Made by a program: the position numbers and the translations under genes. The notes beneath the pieces are model-generated. The model made no database searches, had not been told where the DNA came from, and saw only the letters and a list, made by a program, of their open reading frames with translations. This document shows positions 1 through 11,763 of a stretch of DNA of 64,000 nucleotides, piece by piece. Location: the NCBI GenBank assembly GCA_031002005.1, contig JARYHS010011408.1, positions 216,855,473-216,919,472 of the forward strand, in the 5' to 3' direction. This stretch comes from Vandiemenella viatica (Eukaryota > Arthropoda > Insecta > Orthoptera > Morabidae). Each line of letters begins with the position of its first letter. Position 1 is the first letter of the stretch.

Positions 1-1838
1 GCGGACAATGCACCACGTCCTTCAGTCAGCGTACTGAATTAGTGCACAGTGACCTCACTGTACAGGACGCTTGTATCGACCCTCAGGTTCGATGCCAAGA
101 CGGAGCGATCTCCAACCTCGGAAGATCCGCTCCTTCCAGTCTGAAGACTCCGCGTCAAGTCCTCTCCAGCGTCCGCAGAAAAAGCCTCCTCCCGTCGCTC
201 GTGGTTTACGTGGAGCAAAAATACACCGGCATTACAAAATGCAAAGGATAGTCTCTCGTTGATTGGTTCTGCCGTTTTCAAGCTCCTCCTACCGGCTGTG
301 ACGATAGGCGAACATTGTTTTTCTTGATTCGTGCGAACTCGGCATAGCCTCGGACTTATTCGTCAGCTGTGACCTCCCGCTCGAGGACCTGGGATGGGAT
401 ACGAGCATTCACCCCAGTGTGCCGTTTCCCGGAGCTAAGGGATTATACGCTTGACCAAATCCGTTGGAAAGGGTAGCTGGTGTCCATTGTCCCTGGCAGC
501 CGCCGGCCTGGCGCAACAATCTGGCGCGTCTAACTGGGAGGTCCCACACACATTGACAATCCTCTCCGATAATTCCTTTCTTATTCTTTTTATATATAAA
601 AATATACAAAATATTATATATAAAAATGTGCGGAATGACCCACATTCGGTCATTCTGTTACAATGTCTGAAGGCAAGTTGTCAAAAGTATTTGACCATAC
701 AATTCCCCAATAGGTATGTGTATATTTTATTTTGTTTGTTTTTTGTTCCGTTGACCATTATTCGTTAAGATTTTGTAGAGCTCTTTTGTTATTTGTGGCG
801 GTTTATGCAGTTGAGCTGTTGTTATATTACTAATTTCTAGACAGTAATCCCTGATATTTAGGAAGTTTTTATCGATGTATATGCTATATAAAACACGTTT
901 AAATACAATTAGAAACGTTTAATCAGTATTTAATCCAGCATTACAGCTGAAAAAGAAGGCAGAAAAAAACCCCGAACCTTAGTAATCACATTCGCTCGGA
1001 CAAGGGAAGGAATACATAGAAGAAAAAACACTCTAGCCCTAAAAGACTCACGAATCCTCGAAACGATGTTTCTTCCTCCAACGCATATATTTGGGACCAT
1101 GCGTAAACTACGTAGCTCGGACTAGAGGGAGGAGGGGGGGGGAGAAGGTTGGCTGTAAAGCTACGCTGGGCTACGTGGCGGGGAGAGAGGAGGGAGCGGT
1201 TCCGAACCAAGTTATTATAATTATTTATCACATCTGAAATGAGGTACAGAACACACAACAGCATCTAAATATTTATTTCCGTCTGAAATTTAAGACAGAC
1301 TGTTAAAAGAAAACAGTACATGTCTTCTGGATCATAGGGAAAAAAGCTACGTGCCCCACGAGGCGGGGGACGGGGAGGGGGAAGAGGTAAAAGTCACTTC
1401 GGGTTACGTGGGTGGGGGAGGGATTCACAGGAGGCCAAAATGGAGCTACCTATGGACATTCCATTTGCAGCTGTGCTGCTCAGGCTATCCATCTCTGGTA
1501 CATATGTTGTCTACTCTGCTACCGCATACTCCAAACACAAGGTTGGTCGCTTACTTTCTAAGTACTCCAACAACGGTTATAGCAGCACTCGACCGAAGTA
1601 TCGCGAAGAGCAAACGACCTTGTCGACTGGAATCGTGGGTCAGCTACCGTGCGTCCAAACCAGTCCTGTGCTCCGAACAGGCTCCCGTCAAGGTCTGCAC
1701 GGCCTGGTTACACAAGGAAGAAGCTGCCATTAAGTCACGCATTACAGCACACTGAGCCACATGCCTGTGGTCACAGTGTTTAGCTTGGCTGTTCGAGATG
1801 TTTCCCTTCGTCTTCTCCTCGATTGAGGCCATCTGTGT
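1..1838. other. unassigned sequence with G-rich stretches
   Basis: No gene is recognisable. The first 550 bases are richer in G+C than the surroundings, and the reading frames here lack any known motif. Around 1100-1210 and 1345-1430 there are G-rich blocks that repeat short words such as 'ctacgtg' next to runs of G and GGGGA. This recalls the G-rich inverted-repeat elements further along, but I could not find matching ends. Frames across 1351-1755 are open yet look like chance. Confidence 0.3.
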
Positions 1839-1850
1839 AACGTGAACATT

Positions 1851-2066
1851 GGCGGCCTCGGTAGCGTAGGGGCTAGAGTGCTAGCTCCGCGTACCGAAGG
1901 CCGTCGGTTCGAATCCGGCCGCGGGCATGGATGTTTAAGTGTTGTGTGTCTGTGTGAATGTCCTGTCCGTCCTGTGGCGTCCATACATTGGGAAAAATTC
2001 ACATTGAGCTGGCTGTATGGCCTCCGTTGCCAAATGCCACTAAAAAAAAAAAAAAAAAAAAAAAAA
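1851..2066 (+). repeat. SINE-B copy with poly-A tail
   Basis: This is a tRNA-derived short interspersed element. A tRNA-like head (box A region 'ggtagcgtaggggctagag', box B 'ggttcgaatccgg') is followed by a body ending 'ggctgtatggcctccgttgccaaatgcc' split over 2011-2038, then a poly-A tail. The near-perfect 12-bp direct repeats aacgtgaacatt (1839-1850) and aacgtggacatt (2065-2076) are its target-site duplication. Such elements are transcribed by RNA polymerase III and mobilised by a partner LINE; the tail matches a LINE 3' end at 33893-33945. Confidence 0.85.
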
Positions 2067-2079
2067 CGTGGACATTATC

Positions 2080-2540
2080 CTTGTGCATTCATCTCAATGT
2101 TTCTTTTCTTGTTTCCAATAGTTCTTTATCGTTTCACTTTGTTGTTTCCTCGTTTCTTGCGTCCATATGTTATTTTCTCTTCTCCTTATCCAAAAAAAAC
2201 TTGAAATCTCGTATCAATTTTATGAAAGTTGGTCTGTGTTGTGTTATATCTTCTGTTATTGCGAACTCTAACAAATCTTTCTTAACTCCTTGGATCCACA
2301 GGTTACCATACTTACTTTTGCAGACGTGGTTGAAGATTCTTTTTGCATGTCTGCTGTTATCCATCCTCGTTAAGTTACCAAAAAAACTAATTCTTCTCTT
2401 TCTGATCGTGTTTGACGTCTTTTCTTTTTCTTCTAAATTCTCTTTTTTCCGTTTTCAGTGGTCCCTAGATTTTCATCCATTTCTTTTTCTATATCTCTCC
2501 TATTTCTCCACTTTTCATAGGCAACGTGCATTCTGTGCTT
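2080..2540 (-). pseudogene. LINE reverse-transcriptase C-terminal fragment
   Basis: Read on the minus strand, this stretch encodes the C-terminal tail of a non-LTR retrotransposon ORF2. It contains 'TIRKRRISFFGNLTRMDNSR' (about 2415-2350) followed by a frame that stays open down to 2170. The same tail, with 'TIRKRTISFFGH', occurs at 49260-49320 on the plus strand, so the two are copies of one family. It has no reverse-transcriptase core, so it is a 5'-truncated dead copy. Its 3' end abuts the SINE-B at 1851-2066. Confidence 0.65.
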
Positions 2541-4179
2541 AGAGACACTCTGGTTTGATTACTGTGTCGTAGTGTTTAATTTTTGCTGTAATGGATCGTT
2601 TCCTCAAACTATTTCTAGGGAGTAAACTTTTTATAAAATAAATACCAATGTACGGAGACCAAAATATATTTTTAAAACCGAGATGATTTGATTCTTGGTT
2701 TTACATATTAACCACTTTTTATTGCAACTATTATAGATATGATGGAAATATGTATTAGTGATTCTTATTCATTTCCATAGATACTGTTTAAAGTAATGTT
2801 TTAACAACTGAAATTCCCTGGCCTTTATGTCTGGAAGGTTAGTTAAGAAAAATTATTTGACGATTCACTTCATTATAACCCTGATTTTTTGGAAAAGTAT
2901 TATAACTGAATGAAGTATAAGTAAAATTTGCACTTTGTTACATTCTTTTTTATATATCTTGGATTTGTCTTAATTGTTTATCTAAAATTACTATATGTTG
3001 TTTATAAAATTTGAAATACTGTTTTTGCATATTTGGCAATATTTAAAGTTTGTGTTACTATTCTATTTTAAATGTTCATAGCAATGTTTATAATTTTGTT
3101 GAATGACTTAACGATTTTCAATTGTTTTAATTTTTATCTCATAAAATCGACCTTATTAATAGTAAACAAAACCTTCCAAAATTTCATAATAAATTTCAGT
3201 TGTTTCTTGGCCGGTTTTTAGATAGAAAATTGCACTAACATTAGAGGTTAAATTTCAAAACATTCGTGCGGAACGTTCTATCTATCCAAAATAAGGTTAT
3301 GCATAGCGTCTTGAGGCATTACTCAAGTTTTACGTCAAACCTTTGGCTTTCAAGTTATGAAAACCCCTTCAAAAACTTAACGAGACGTTAAAGTAACCTT
3401 CGTCCGGGTAACGACTTGCTTTGTTCTTGTGAAGATTAGTTCAAGGTTTGATTTCCACGTTAAGGAACAGCTTTACTACACCCGTTGAGATTGGCACATC
3501 GAGCGTGGTGGGTGAGCGAAATTGATTGAGTGATTGTTTTTCGAAAATTATTTTCATGTCCCTGTAAAAGAATAGGTTACTAGATTTTTACTTTTAATAA
3601 TGAGAATTTGCTATAAATATGCTGTGGATTAGTGTACATACCATTGTTTATTATTGTTTGATGCCAGCATTGCAATATATCACCACATGCAACATCAAGT
3701 TTCTCTTGTTGTCATTTGAAACTGTCTTGTTCTGTGAGAAGCTTCGTTCGACATTTATCAAGTGATTCCTTACTTTCATTTTCCACACTCTGTTAATTTT
3801 CATTTTTAACTAACCATAACTTCTGTCAGTCTCTTCTTCCATTACTTCCTTAGTTGGACCTAATTCAACTCACATTTCCATTAAATGTGTAGTGCGATAC
3901 TACACTTTCTTGATGTAATATTGAAAATTGATAGTATAAATAGATAAAAAAAAGTGTTTGCCTCGCCTTTCAAATTTAAATAAACCGTAAATGCGTATTA
4001 CGGGGTGACGAGTAAATCCTGTCAGGCAGTAATTACTGTTGAGAACAAAATAGTTGCTACTGGATTTTCTAGTCAACGACAAGTTTCTCTCAAAGTGGTT
4101 GATAGTTGCCACATACCTAGGCTGTAACACACTTGGCACAAGTTAACAAACAACTCGCTGTAGTTCGCGGACAGTTGTA
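2541..4179. other. AT-rich unassigned DNA
   Basis: Strongly AT-rich sequence without a supported gene, RNA or recognisable repeat end. It stops at the 8-bp target-site duplication of the hAT transposon at 4180. Confidence 0.4.
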
Positions 4180-4390
4180 GTAATTAGTAAGCCCCGGATT
4201 TTTAGGTTCTAAAAAACAAAATTTAGTTTTATTCAACTCACGTTTTAGGCTTTTATAGGTTTTTAAAATTCTGATTTAGGAACTTACATGTTTTTATGGG
4301 AAATAAAATTTAAAACACGCTAAATATACTGCCATAGTTTGCCATAGTGTTAAAAACATTGTTACTTTATAATACACTGTCAAGTACTCC

Positions 4391-6049
4391 TCAAAAACTT
4401 CTAACATGACATTTCTCGATCACTTTAAAAAATGCGAAATAAACCACAATATGTTCAAAACATTTCGTCATTATTGTGATAAACAACTCATTTAAAACTT
4501 CTAATACTTCCGCTAAAATTCTCTTGAATGCGGAAAAACTACGTTCTACATCACATGCGGTAAGAGGTGCGAACTTCATGTTAGCGATTTCCTTAGGATT
4601 CCAAGGCAAAATTTCTTGTTCCTTTAGTCCCGAGAGGACACGGCTTATGTGTTCCATCCTATTGAAATCTGGACTGCGGGCTAAAACAGGCTCCTGCTTC
4701 ATAGCTATAGACACCCCAACTGGTCCAGCAGCCACTTTGGCCCTCACTTCTTGGATGATTTGAAGTGTTTTCGCCAACGGTAGAGTGCCTCCTTCCAACG
4801 TCTTGATTGCAAATTCTAGGTTGTAAAAATTTTCCTTTATATATGTTAACTCCTGTACATCTGGTACTGAGTGCAACACATTTTTTGCATTTATTATATC
4901 AATAGCTTCGCTTTCATCTAATGATTCGATGATCTCCGTGATGCTTTCATAGCTTTCTGCATAATATATTAAGGCTGAGAGCCAGGTCCCCCATCGTGTC
5001 ACTACTGACTCGGGAGAGAGTATTGATGGAAACTTTTCCCTGAAAGTAACTACTCGACTTGGCGCTTTCAGGAATAATTTCTTCACTGAAGAAATTATCT
5101 CTATAACTACAGGGTGCTGTTCCCGAATTTTTTCAGCTACCCAGTGCCCATGAGCTAGTCAGGTGACATGCGCCATTTGAGGATTAAATGCCTTCAGACA
5201 CCCCTGCTTTATCATATAAGCTGCACTGTCTGTCACCAACAACCGCAACTTATCCTCGGGTAGTGGATCTGACCCCAACACCTTTAATGCATCCCTTACA
5301 GCAATTGCCACAGTAGAATGACATGGGGTATACTAGGCTCCTCAAATAGGAGCTTGCCCATAACAGCGCTGGCTACGTATCTGCCGCAGGCATCTGTTGT
5401 CTCATCTACACTTAACCAGATTAAATGTTCAGCAATGTCCACCCGTATTTCTTCAATGGTTTTTTCTCACACATCCGAGGCAAGTAATTCTTTCTTAAAG
5501 TGGATTCATCCCATATTTTTCTGTTACAAAATTCTTCCAAAAAGGTTTTCAGGACTGCCTTCTGGAGTGTTGAAACTGGTATATTAGCGGCAGTGAGAGC
5601 TTCACACAGACGCAGGTTAAACGAATCGTCTGCACCCAACTTGTAATGAAACTCTGCTTCTGTTCGGAAGCGTTACTCCTGATAACATTTGCCAAATGAG
5701 TTACTGAATTCTGATACTGTAGTACGTGGAATCGTTTTTCTGCAAACACCTATATAGAAGGCAAAAATAAAAACAGTCCACCTGAATATAAAACCCCAGA
5801 TAATACCTTGTTTATATTATGAAATTTCATCCAGCAGTCTAGCCTCTGTCACTTTATGTTACTTTAGAAATGAAAACAAATAAAATCTATTTTTTAAAAA
5901 TATAAAAGATATACATATATAAAACAAATTAAACTTACTGGTTTTACACATGCTTGACAATATATAATTTTCCCATCTGTAGAAAAGTTTTTATCCACTC
6001 TAATCCACTCTCGCAGGAGACTACTTCTTGAGGATTTCTGTTTAGGCAT
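4391..6049 (-). pseudogene. hAT transposase pseudogene (CGGBP1-like), two exons
   Basis: Exon 1 (6049-5939) starts MPKQKSSRSS and carries a CxxC pair (Cys31, Cys34) of a BED-like zinc finger. An intron follows (5938-5750) with gtaagt donor and tatag acceptor, joined in phase 0 to 'VFAEKRFHVLQY'. The rest resembles hAT proteins of the CGGBP1-like type: 'LSVDETTDACGRYVAS', 'LVTDSAAYMIKQGC', and near the C-terminus 'FAPLTACDVERSFSAFKRIL', typical of the hAT dimerisation domain. The protein would cut and paste the element in the nucleus. It is dead: frameshifts lie near 5648, 5465 and 5315, and an in-frame TGA lies near 5160. The C-terminal 40 residues after 'FKRIL' are atypical. Confidence 0.85.
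5750..5938 (-). other. spliceosomal intron inside the hAT transposase
   Basis: This 189-bp intron in the minus-strand transposase has a gtaagt donor at 5938 and a tag acceptor ending at 5750. Removing it joins 'CQACVKP' to 'VFAEKRF' in phase 0, which restores a continuous protein. Confidence 0.75.
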
Positions 6050-6376
6050 GATTGCTTTTAAAGAAGGAACTAAAAGTATGTAGGCCTACACAATGTTTTA
6101 ATTTCCGTGTTACCACTGAACGATGACGGTATACAACCGTTAATTTCTCAGAAAGGGTACTTGCGTTCCTGAGATTATTAATGTTTAACATGCTATGTTT
6201 CTAACTTGCTTTGTTGATTTGTTTCTTCTGAATGTAAACCTTTGTAATAATGTGAAGTTGCCACACCGCATTATTACAGCTTTTCTCAATGTTACCGTCT
6301 ACAATGAGGTTAAAACGCATCATTTCATATTGTGGGGAACAGTTATTCCAATTTTAAAATAAATCCATTTGTTTTA

Positions 6377-6769
6377 CACGTAAACGTAGTTCGTTTAACC
6401 GCCAAGTTCGGCTTCACCCCTCGGACTATGTTATGGATCATTCCATACTGCTCACATTTGCAGTGTCTTGGATCTTAGGATTCACATAATAATAGATACA
6501 GCTGGTGATGGTGACTGGCCGGAACGCCATGTGACATTAACTTGGATCGATGTAGAAGAAGAAAACAAAATTTTTGAGAATGAAGGGGGAAAAGGAAGCA
6601 GCCGTAGCCTGTCAATAAGGCACTGTTCCAGTATTTGCCTGGAGGGGAAAAGGAAAACCACGGAATACCATTTCAGAACAGCCGACGGTGGGGTTCGAAC
6701 CTATGACGTCTCCCGAGTCCAGATTACTAGTTAGCCGACGGCCCGTACCACTGAGCTAATCCGTTCGGT
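6377..6769 (-). repeat. SINE-C copy nested in the hAT element
   Basis: On the minus strand it begins 'accgaacggattagctcagt' and contains a box A (TAGCTCAGTGGT) and box B (GGTTCGAACCCC). These lie about 55 bp apart, so it is a tRNA-derived SINE. A perfect 11-bp duplication, catttgtttta, flanks it at 6366-6376 and 6770-6780, which fixes its length at 393 bp. The middle (about 6622-6665) carries a core resembling that of SINE-A: 'ccgtggttttcc' then 'ctccaggcaaatactgg'. It inserted after the hAT transposon. Confidence 0.85.
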
Positions 6770-7019
6770 CATTTGTTTTATTTGAGTTACAAAATTATAG
6801 TCGGACTGGATCAGAACTCCAAATTAGGTCCTTTTAGGTTTTAAAAACAGAATTAGGTTATTTTAGGTCATAACATAATAGTTAGGTTATTTTAGGTCCT
6901 ATTAAATTTACGAATATTATTAGTTTATACAAAAGACGAAAAAGAAAGTTAAAATTTCGAGAATATTAGGTTGGGAACAAAATAGGTTCGAACCTAAGAA
7001 TCCGGGGCTTAGTAATTAG

Positions 7020-9493
7020 TTAATCAGTCCTTAGATGTACGATATGTTTCTAGTCTGCTCGCCAGATGATTTATAATTTCCTCAAAGTTTGCCAATTAAT
7101 TTATACAACTTCTGAACGATGTTTTTGCAGTAACAAGACCGTCGGAACACGTTTTATTCAACCGAAATCTTGATAAACTCATACATTGATAAGGCATTGC
7201 ATCAACTTATACCAAAGACTCTAAAGCACATTACTAATACCACATAAACAGAATCTTGTTAACATCCTGTCAAGCGAACTCGGCATTTCCCGATCTCGGC
7301 AGCTTACTTAGGCAGTACAGAATTTTCCAGACAAAATCAAAAACGCTGCTCGACGCTTCTGGATTGTTAACAATCAGTCCAAACAATGGAAATAGTACAA
7401 GAACACCTATAAAAACAACTATTAACAGTCATGAAGAAACATTAAATGAAAAATATAGACTATTTACAGGCATTTAAATATAAAACTGACAAATTTAAAC
7501 AATTCTATATAACCGAAAACCATACTATGGCTTACACAATATTCATAATTACAGTCTTTTTTAACATTTTAAACACTAAAATGCTTTTAATCATATTAAA
7601 CTTCACTTACTCAATTTCCTGCCATCAATACAATACTCGTTCATACGAAAAAAATACATATTTACAATTAATCAATGTTTATCTTTCCCCAACACCAGTG
7701 TACTTATAGTCATTCAACTGAAATTAATAGGAAGCGATGGCCGTGACAATTCGTTGAATTTTCCTTGTTTTATTGTTAATTATTTTCAACTGCCTATAGG
7801 GGGACGTTACTGTATTGACTTACCATTCCCTCAGCTTGCCCAAGTTGTTTATGGAAACCATAAAAAAATCTGATTTCTGTGTCGCTTGAACATTAAGTCC
7901 CTTTTCCATATTACCATTACCGCGCACAGATCATTTATGGAGACAACGTCTAGAAATTCTATACAACGATCTGTAGGGTAGGGTAGGTTTTTATATTTCC
8001 ACTGTTCTGAGCACTTTTAATTTATTTTTTTCCCGTCCCAAACTGCACAGTGAAGTTCTAATGCATATGCCAAAATTTTTTGAGTAGGTTTATTTACGTC
8101 AGTTTGTTTCTACTCAGATTTTTTACTTAAATTTCTAGGAATCAAAAATGTGAGTTCTTATTGAAAGACTGTTTGAAAATCAGTAATAATCTGTCACGGT
8201 TAATTAAAAATGGAAGGATAATAGTCCGACATGAAATGTGTGGTAGTTGGCTAGCGAATGCTTTAAATCAGATTAAGATGAAAATAATTGTGGGTACATA
8301 GCAAGTTCTGTAGTAATTATACAACTGTTTTGAAATTATTACGGCTGCGGTAAAACGCATTCCCATTTTGGAGTGATTTTAAGATTTCAATCTAAAAAAT
8401 TACTAGCGAAAGTTATAATGGACTAGCTGGCTGTGACAGTAAACAAAGGCTACATATTATAGTTGTTGCCGAATGATCAAATATGAACAAGGCTATTTTT
8501 TGAAAAACTCTTTATTGGTTTAATACTCTTATATAGAAAAGAAACACAAAACTGATTTTCTACACGGCCTCCTCAATCGTCTACATTTTTTCCTCGCCCC
8601 ATTTACAACTTTGTAACTCCACACTCATTAAAATTGGACATATATCTATATCTCTTCGTCATAGTATGTGAGCTGTTAACGCTATGGCCTCCTCATTGGT
8701 AGAACGCGACTTATATCCCCGTTCCAGCCATAGAAATTTGTTTTGTCGAAATCATACCGGGTGAATGCTTGGATGGTTTCTCGAAAAGGTCATAGTCGGA
8801 TTCATTCCAGTTCCTTGCGCCACAATCATCTATCAGCTTTAATGACCTTGACGCAAAACCCTAAGGAAAAAAAATCGCCGTTGAACAACTCCTTTAAACT
8901 TATATCTATTTTGAGAGATCCAAAATAAGTTGGTCGTAAATTGGATCCATGAAGTTAGGAGAACCGGAAAAAGGGGGGGTGGGGAAACAGGTATATCCAG
9001 TGATGTCCAGTGTAGTTCTTCAAAATTTTTATCTTGCTAGGTAGCAGTGTGGATCTAAGCTTTATCGGATGCTGATGGCCGAAATTTGTGTGTTTTTGAC
9101 AGACAGAATTCTCTGATCTCACCTGAGACTTCATAGTATACAGCGTTGGCGATTCACTGTTCAAACAGAAACTGTTCGTACACAACACCTTTGTTAACTC
9201 AAAACACAACTTACCAACAACAGACAAACGGGTGTCGCCTTTACTGGTGCTGCCTATCCTTCTGCATGTCTTTGCAGTGTTACCTTCTTTTTTTGAGAAG
9301 TATGGAGGTAGGCCCATATATCAGTTACACATCGTTTGTGACAAAACTCATCATTCGTCTGAGAAATTTCAGGCCTTTGAGTCTACTAGCTTTCATTCAA
9401 CATTCATGGCACACACCTTCAATAGATTTCGGGCAGATACAACCCATTTTTTAAGGTTTTCTGTACACTTCTATGGTTAACTCTAGTTCCTGA
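7020..9493. other. unassigned AT-rich DNA
   Basis: No gene is supported. Around 8685-8745 a short tract with a box-A-like word ('attggtagaacgcg') could be an old tRNA-derived fragment, but it has no box B or flanking duplication. The open frames here show no domain or compositional sign of coding. Confidence 0.35.
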
Positions 9494-10254
9494 TAGGGAC
9501 CATCCCTAAATTACGTTACACGTTAAGGGGGAGGAAGGGGGTCAACAAAGCGTGACATCATGTGACAAGGGAGGACGAGTCATGTCACATGTATAATTTG
9601 TATCACCTTTTGGAAGGCGATACACCGGAAGGCTAATACCGTCTTTGAGGTTTTGACAAAATATGACTTCTGCATACTTATTCAAATGAATGTGTGGCAT
9701 CTGTGTTCAATATCTTCCAACACAAGCAATCACATAAGAGGCAACACGCAGTTTTGCCCATCACGAAGATTCGGCCTCAAAGAACTGCAACTATACGTGA
9801 CAGGGAAGATGTTTGTTTGATAAACGATGACGAAGACGATGTTATACGGTTGCATGAAGAAGATGTTGGCACATCGAAAGTTCCTAACGTTATCCAAATT
9901 GAGAACTAATTGACTGCTATGCAAGTCATAAATGATATAAAGGAATGAGTTCAAAGTCCATGGACACAGGATAATTAAATTTTCTATCACTTATATTAAT
10001 TGTTATGTTTTGTCAGTTTTTTAAAATGTTTGATTTATTGTTGATTTATGAAAAATATTTTAAATAGAAGTGTATCAATAATTTTGGAAATGCTATTTTA
10101 ATTTAATAATAAATTTTAAATTATGTGACGTCTCACCAGGGGAGGGGGATCACACAAATGTTACCACCTGTGACAAGGAGCGGGGGGAGGGGAGGGGGGA
10201 GAAGGCTAAAAAAATCATGAAATTTGTTTTACGTAATTTATGAATTGCCCCATA
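9494..10254. mobile_element. G-rich inverted-repeat element, family G (largest copy)
   Basis: The left end is 'tagggaccatccctaaatta' and the right end, read inward, is 'tatggggcaattcataaatt'. They converge on a shared 'taaattacgt'. Just inside both ends are runs of GGGGGA and words such as 'gtgacaaggg'. The same layout occurs at 14140-14690 and 23172-23454. The interior holds a 71-codon frame (9694-9909) rich in Asp and Glu without a known domain. It is probably a non-autonomous DNA transposon; the superfamily and the exact duplication are unresolved. Confidence 0.55.
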
Positions 10255-10849
10255 CTGCGAAGAGTTATATTTAAGTCTCAAATTTTCAAATTTCTTTCCT
10301 GTTTGATGCTCGTTATGGGACAGAAAATCTGAGTGACTCCGATCTTCACAGAAGAGCTGACTGACTTCTAGACTTGAGGATTCTAAAGTGCATCAGTGTC
10401 GAACTATACACACAATGTTCGCAAAAAATCTGCTGCTTAAAGTCTTCATACAGGAAAAAAAAAATAATAATAATTATTACGCGTTCCGCTGTGGGCAAAT
10501 AAACCGTGTGTTCACTTGTCTTGGTAAGAAGTAAACAAACTACTGTAAAAACAGGAGTGCCAAAGCACGCATACCAAGCACACACAGTTACTGCATTATG
10601 AGATATAAGAGTGTCATGCATCTATATAATTCTTCTTTGGTTTTATCATGTAGTTGTTGAAGAAAATTGGAAAAATATATCTTTCTAGTCGCAGCAGAGT
10701 ATGGTATCCAGTTCATGTCACTCGTCCGATATATTTTCTGCTTGCTGTAGCTGATAAATTTCCCTTCCTTTTTTTAAAGTAGAAAATTGTACTGATAAAT
10801 GTTAACACTAGTGCGATGTTGGTGTGAGGGTGAGTGTTGCGTGTTGCAG
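10255..10849. other. intron sequence upstream of the first visible P450 exon
   Basis: AT-rich DNA ending in the splice acceptor 'gtgttgcag' at 10841-10849. I looked for the upstream exon with the proline-rich hinge of a microsomal P450 and found none in 1-10849. It may be very short, or lie outside the window. Confidence 0.5.
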
Positions 10850-10959
10850 TGCTGCAGGACCTGGGTCGCACGGCGTACCCCATGTGGGGCTCTGTGTTCC
10901 GCGTGTGGGCTCCTTTCTTCGTGCCCATCATCGTCATCATAGAGCCGCAGCACGTCCAG
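10850..10959 (+). CDS. cytochrome P450 (CYP4-like), internal exon 1 of 3 seen
   Basis: The exon encodes about 37 residues, including 'YPMWGSVFRVWAPFFVPIIV' and ending 'IEPQHVQ'. In CYP4 enzymes this is the start of the catalytic domain (helix A, first beta strands, 'YG-VFR-W' pattern, then '(D/E)P' before the B helix). Such enzymes sit on the ER face and oxidise fatty acids, hydrocarbons, hormones or xenobiotics. The acceptor is gtgttgcag at 10841-10849, splitting a Val codon (phase 1). The donor gtaagt at 10960 follows a complete codon (phase 0). The second half is strongly hydrophobic. G+C and codon use are clearly higher than in the flanking DNA. The subfamily cannot be fixed from this piece. 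Confidence 0.85.
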
Positions 10960-11557
10960 GTAAGTCACAATGCACGACAAAAACTCAAAAGAATTATCTC
11001 GGTAACAATTTGTACCTAGACAAATAGAAAAAAATAAACATGACCAGAAAAGTAAAAATTCTTCATAAGAATCCAAATTTTGTGTGACAAAGACTGGTTT
11101 ATAAATAAAATTTGCCGTTGAAACAGTCATGCAGAGATGGTTTGATCAACGAAATGTACAACATATAATAGTGTTGTCCTACAGTTAAATTAATGTAGTA
11201 ATAGCACTAACAGGAAATTACTTATTTTCTCACTCGCATCCGTGTCACAATCGCTTAATTGCTAGGTAGGTAACAACAAAAAACTTTTTTTCGGAACGGC
11301 AGGGGAATTTTTTAAAAACTTGGACAGTATAGCCGATGCTATTGTGACCCAGAGATGTAAGTAACCCAATATGTTTCTTCAAACAATTAAATTCAGACGA
11401 TATTTGTTTGTTGAACATATTTTTCAGGCTGAAGCCGGGTACCATTTCACTGCTTGTCTTCCATGTTATACATATATATAAAAACTAAAAATTTAAGCAA
11501 TACAGTAATTCTGCCAGCGCTAGGATTTGAAAACACTCCTTTCACTATTATAAATCC

Positions 11558-11753
11558 ATTTTTTTTATTGCTTTACGCCTCGTCGACGGCTAAGGTCATT
11601 AGAAGCGGGATGGGACTGGGAACAAGGAACGGGAAGGAATTCGGCTATGACCTTTTTGAAGGAAGCATTCGCCTGGAGTGATTTGGGGAAACCATGGAAA
11701 ACCCAAATCTGGATGCCCGGACGGGGATTCGAACCCGTGTCCTCCCAAATGCG
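11558..11753 (-). repeat. SINE-A copy, 5' truncated
   Basis: The minus-strand SINE-A begins inside its head ('gcatttgggaggaca', box B 'ggttcgaatccccgtccgg') and ends 'cgtcgacgaggcgtaaagc'. A 10-bp duplication, ttataaatcc, flanks it at 11548-11557 and 11754-11763. Truncation of the head with an intact duplication is what LINE-driven reverse transcription produces. Confidence 0.85.
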
Positions 11754-11763
11754 TTATAAATCC

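Larger units (their letters stand above)
4188..7011 (-). mobile_element. complete hAT transposon, inactivated
   Basis: The element is bounded by terminal inverted repeats. The left end starts taagccccggatt (4188) and the right end, read inward from 7011, starts the same way; 21 of the first 22 bases agree. An 8-bp direct repeat, gtaattag, flanks it at 4180-4187 and 7012-7019. An 8-bp duplication with short inverted ends is the signature of hAT transposons. The internal gene lies on the minus strand (6049 to about 4391) and is broken. Short words such as 'ttttaggt' cluster inside both ends and may be subterminal transposase sites. A SINE-C (6377-6769) has inserted between the right end and the transposase start. 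Confidence 0.9.

Noticed and set aside
6685..6769. A tRNA gene on the minus strand (good box A and box B)
   Set aside because: The acceptor-stem halves do not pair, and the sequence continues into a SINE body with a flanking duplication.
10824..11027. The long frame continuing past the first P450 exon
   Set aside because: The frame runs through the gtaagt donor; P450 similarity stops at 'EPQHVQ' and resumes at 60746.
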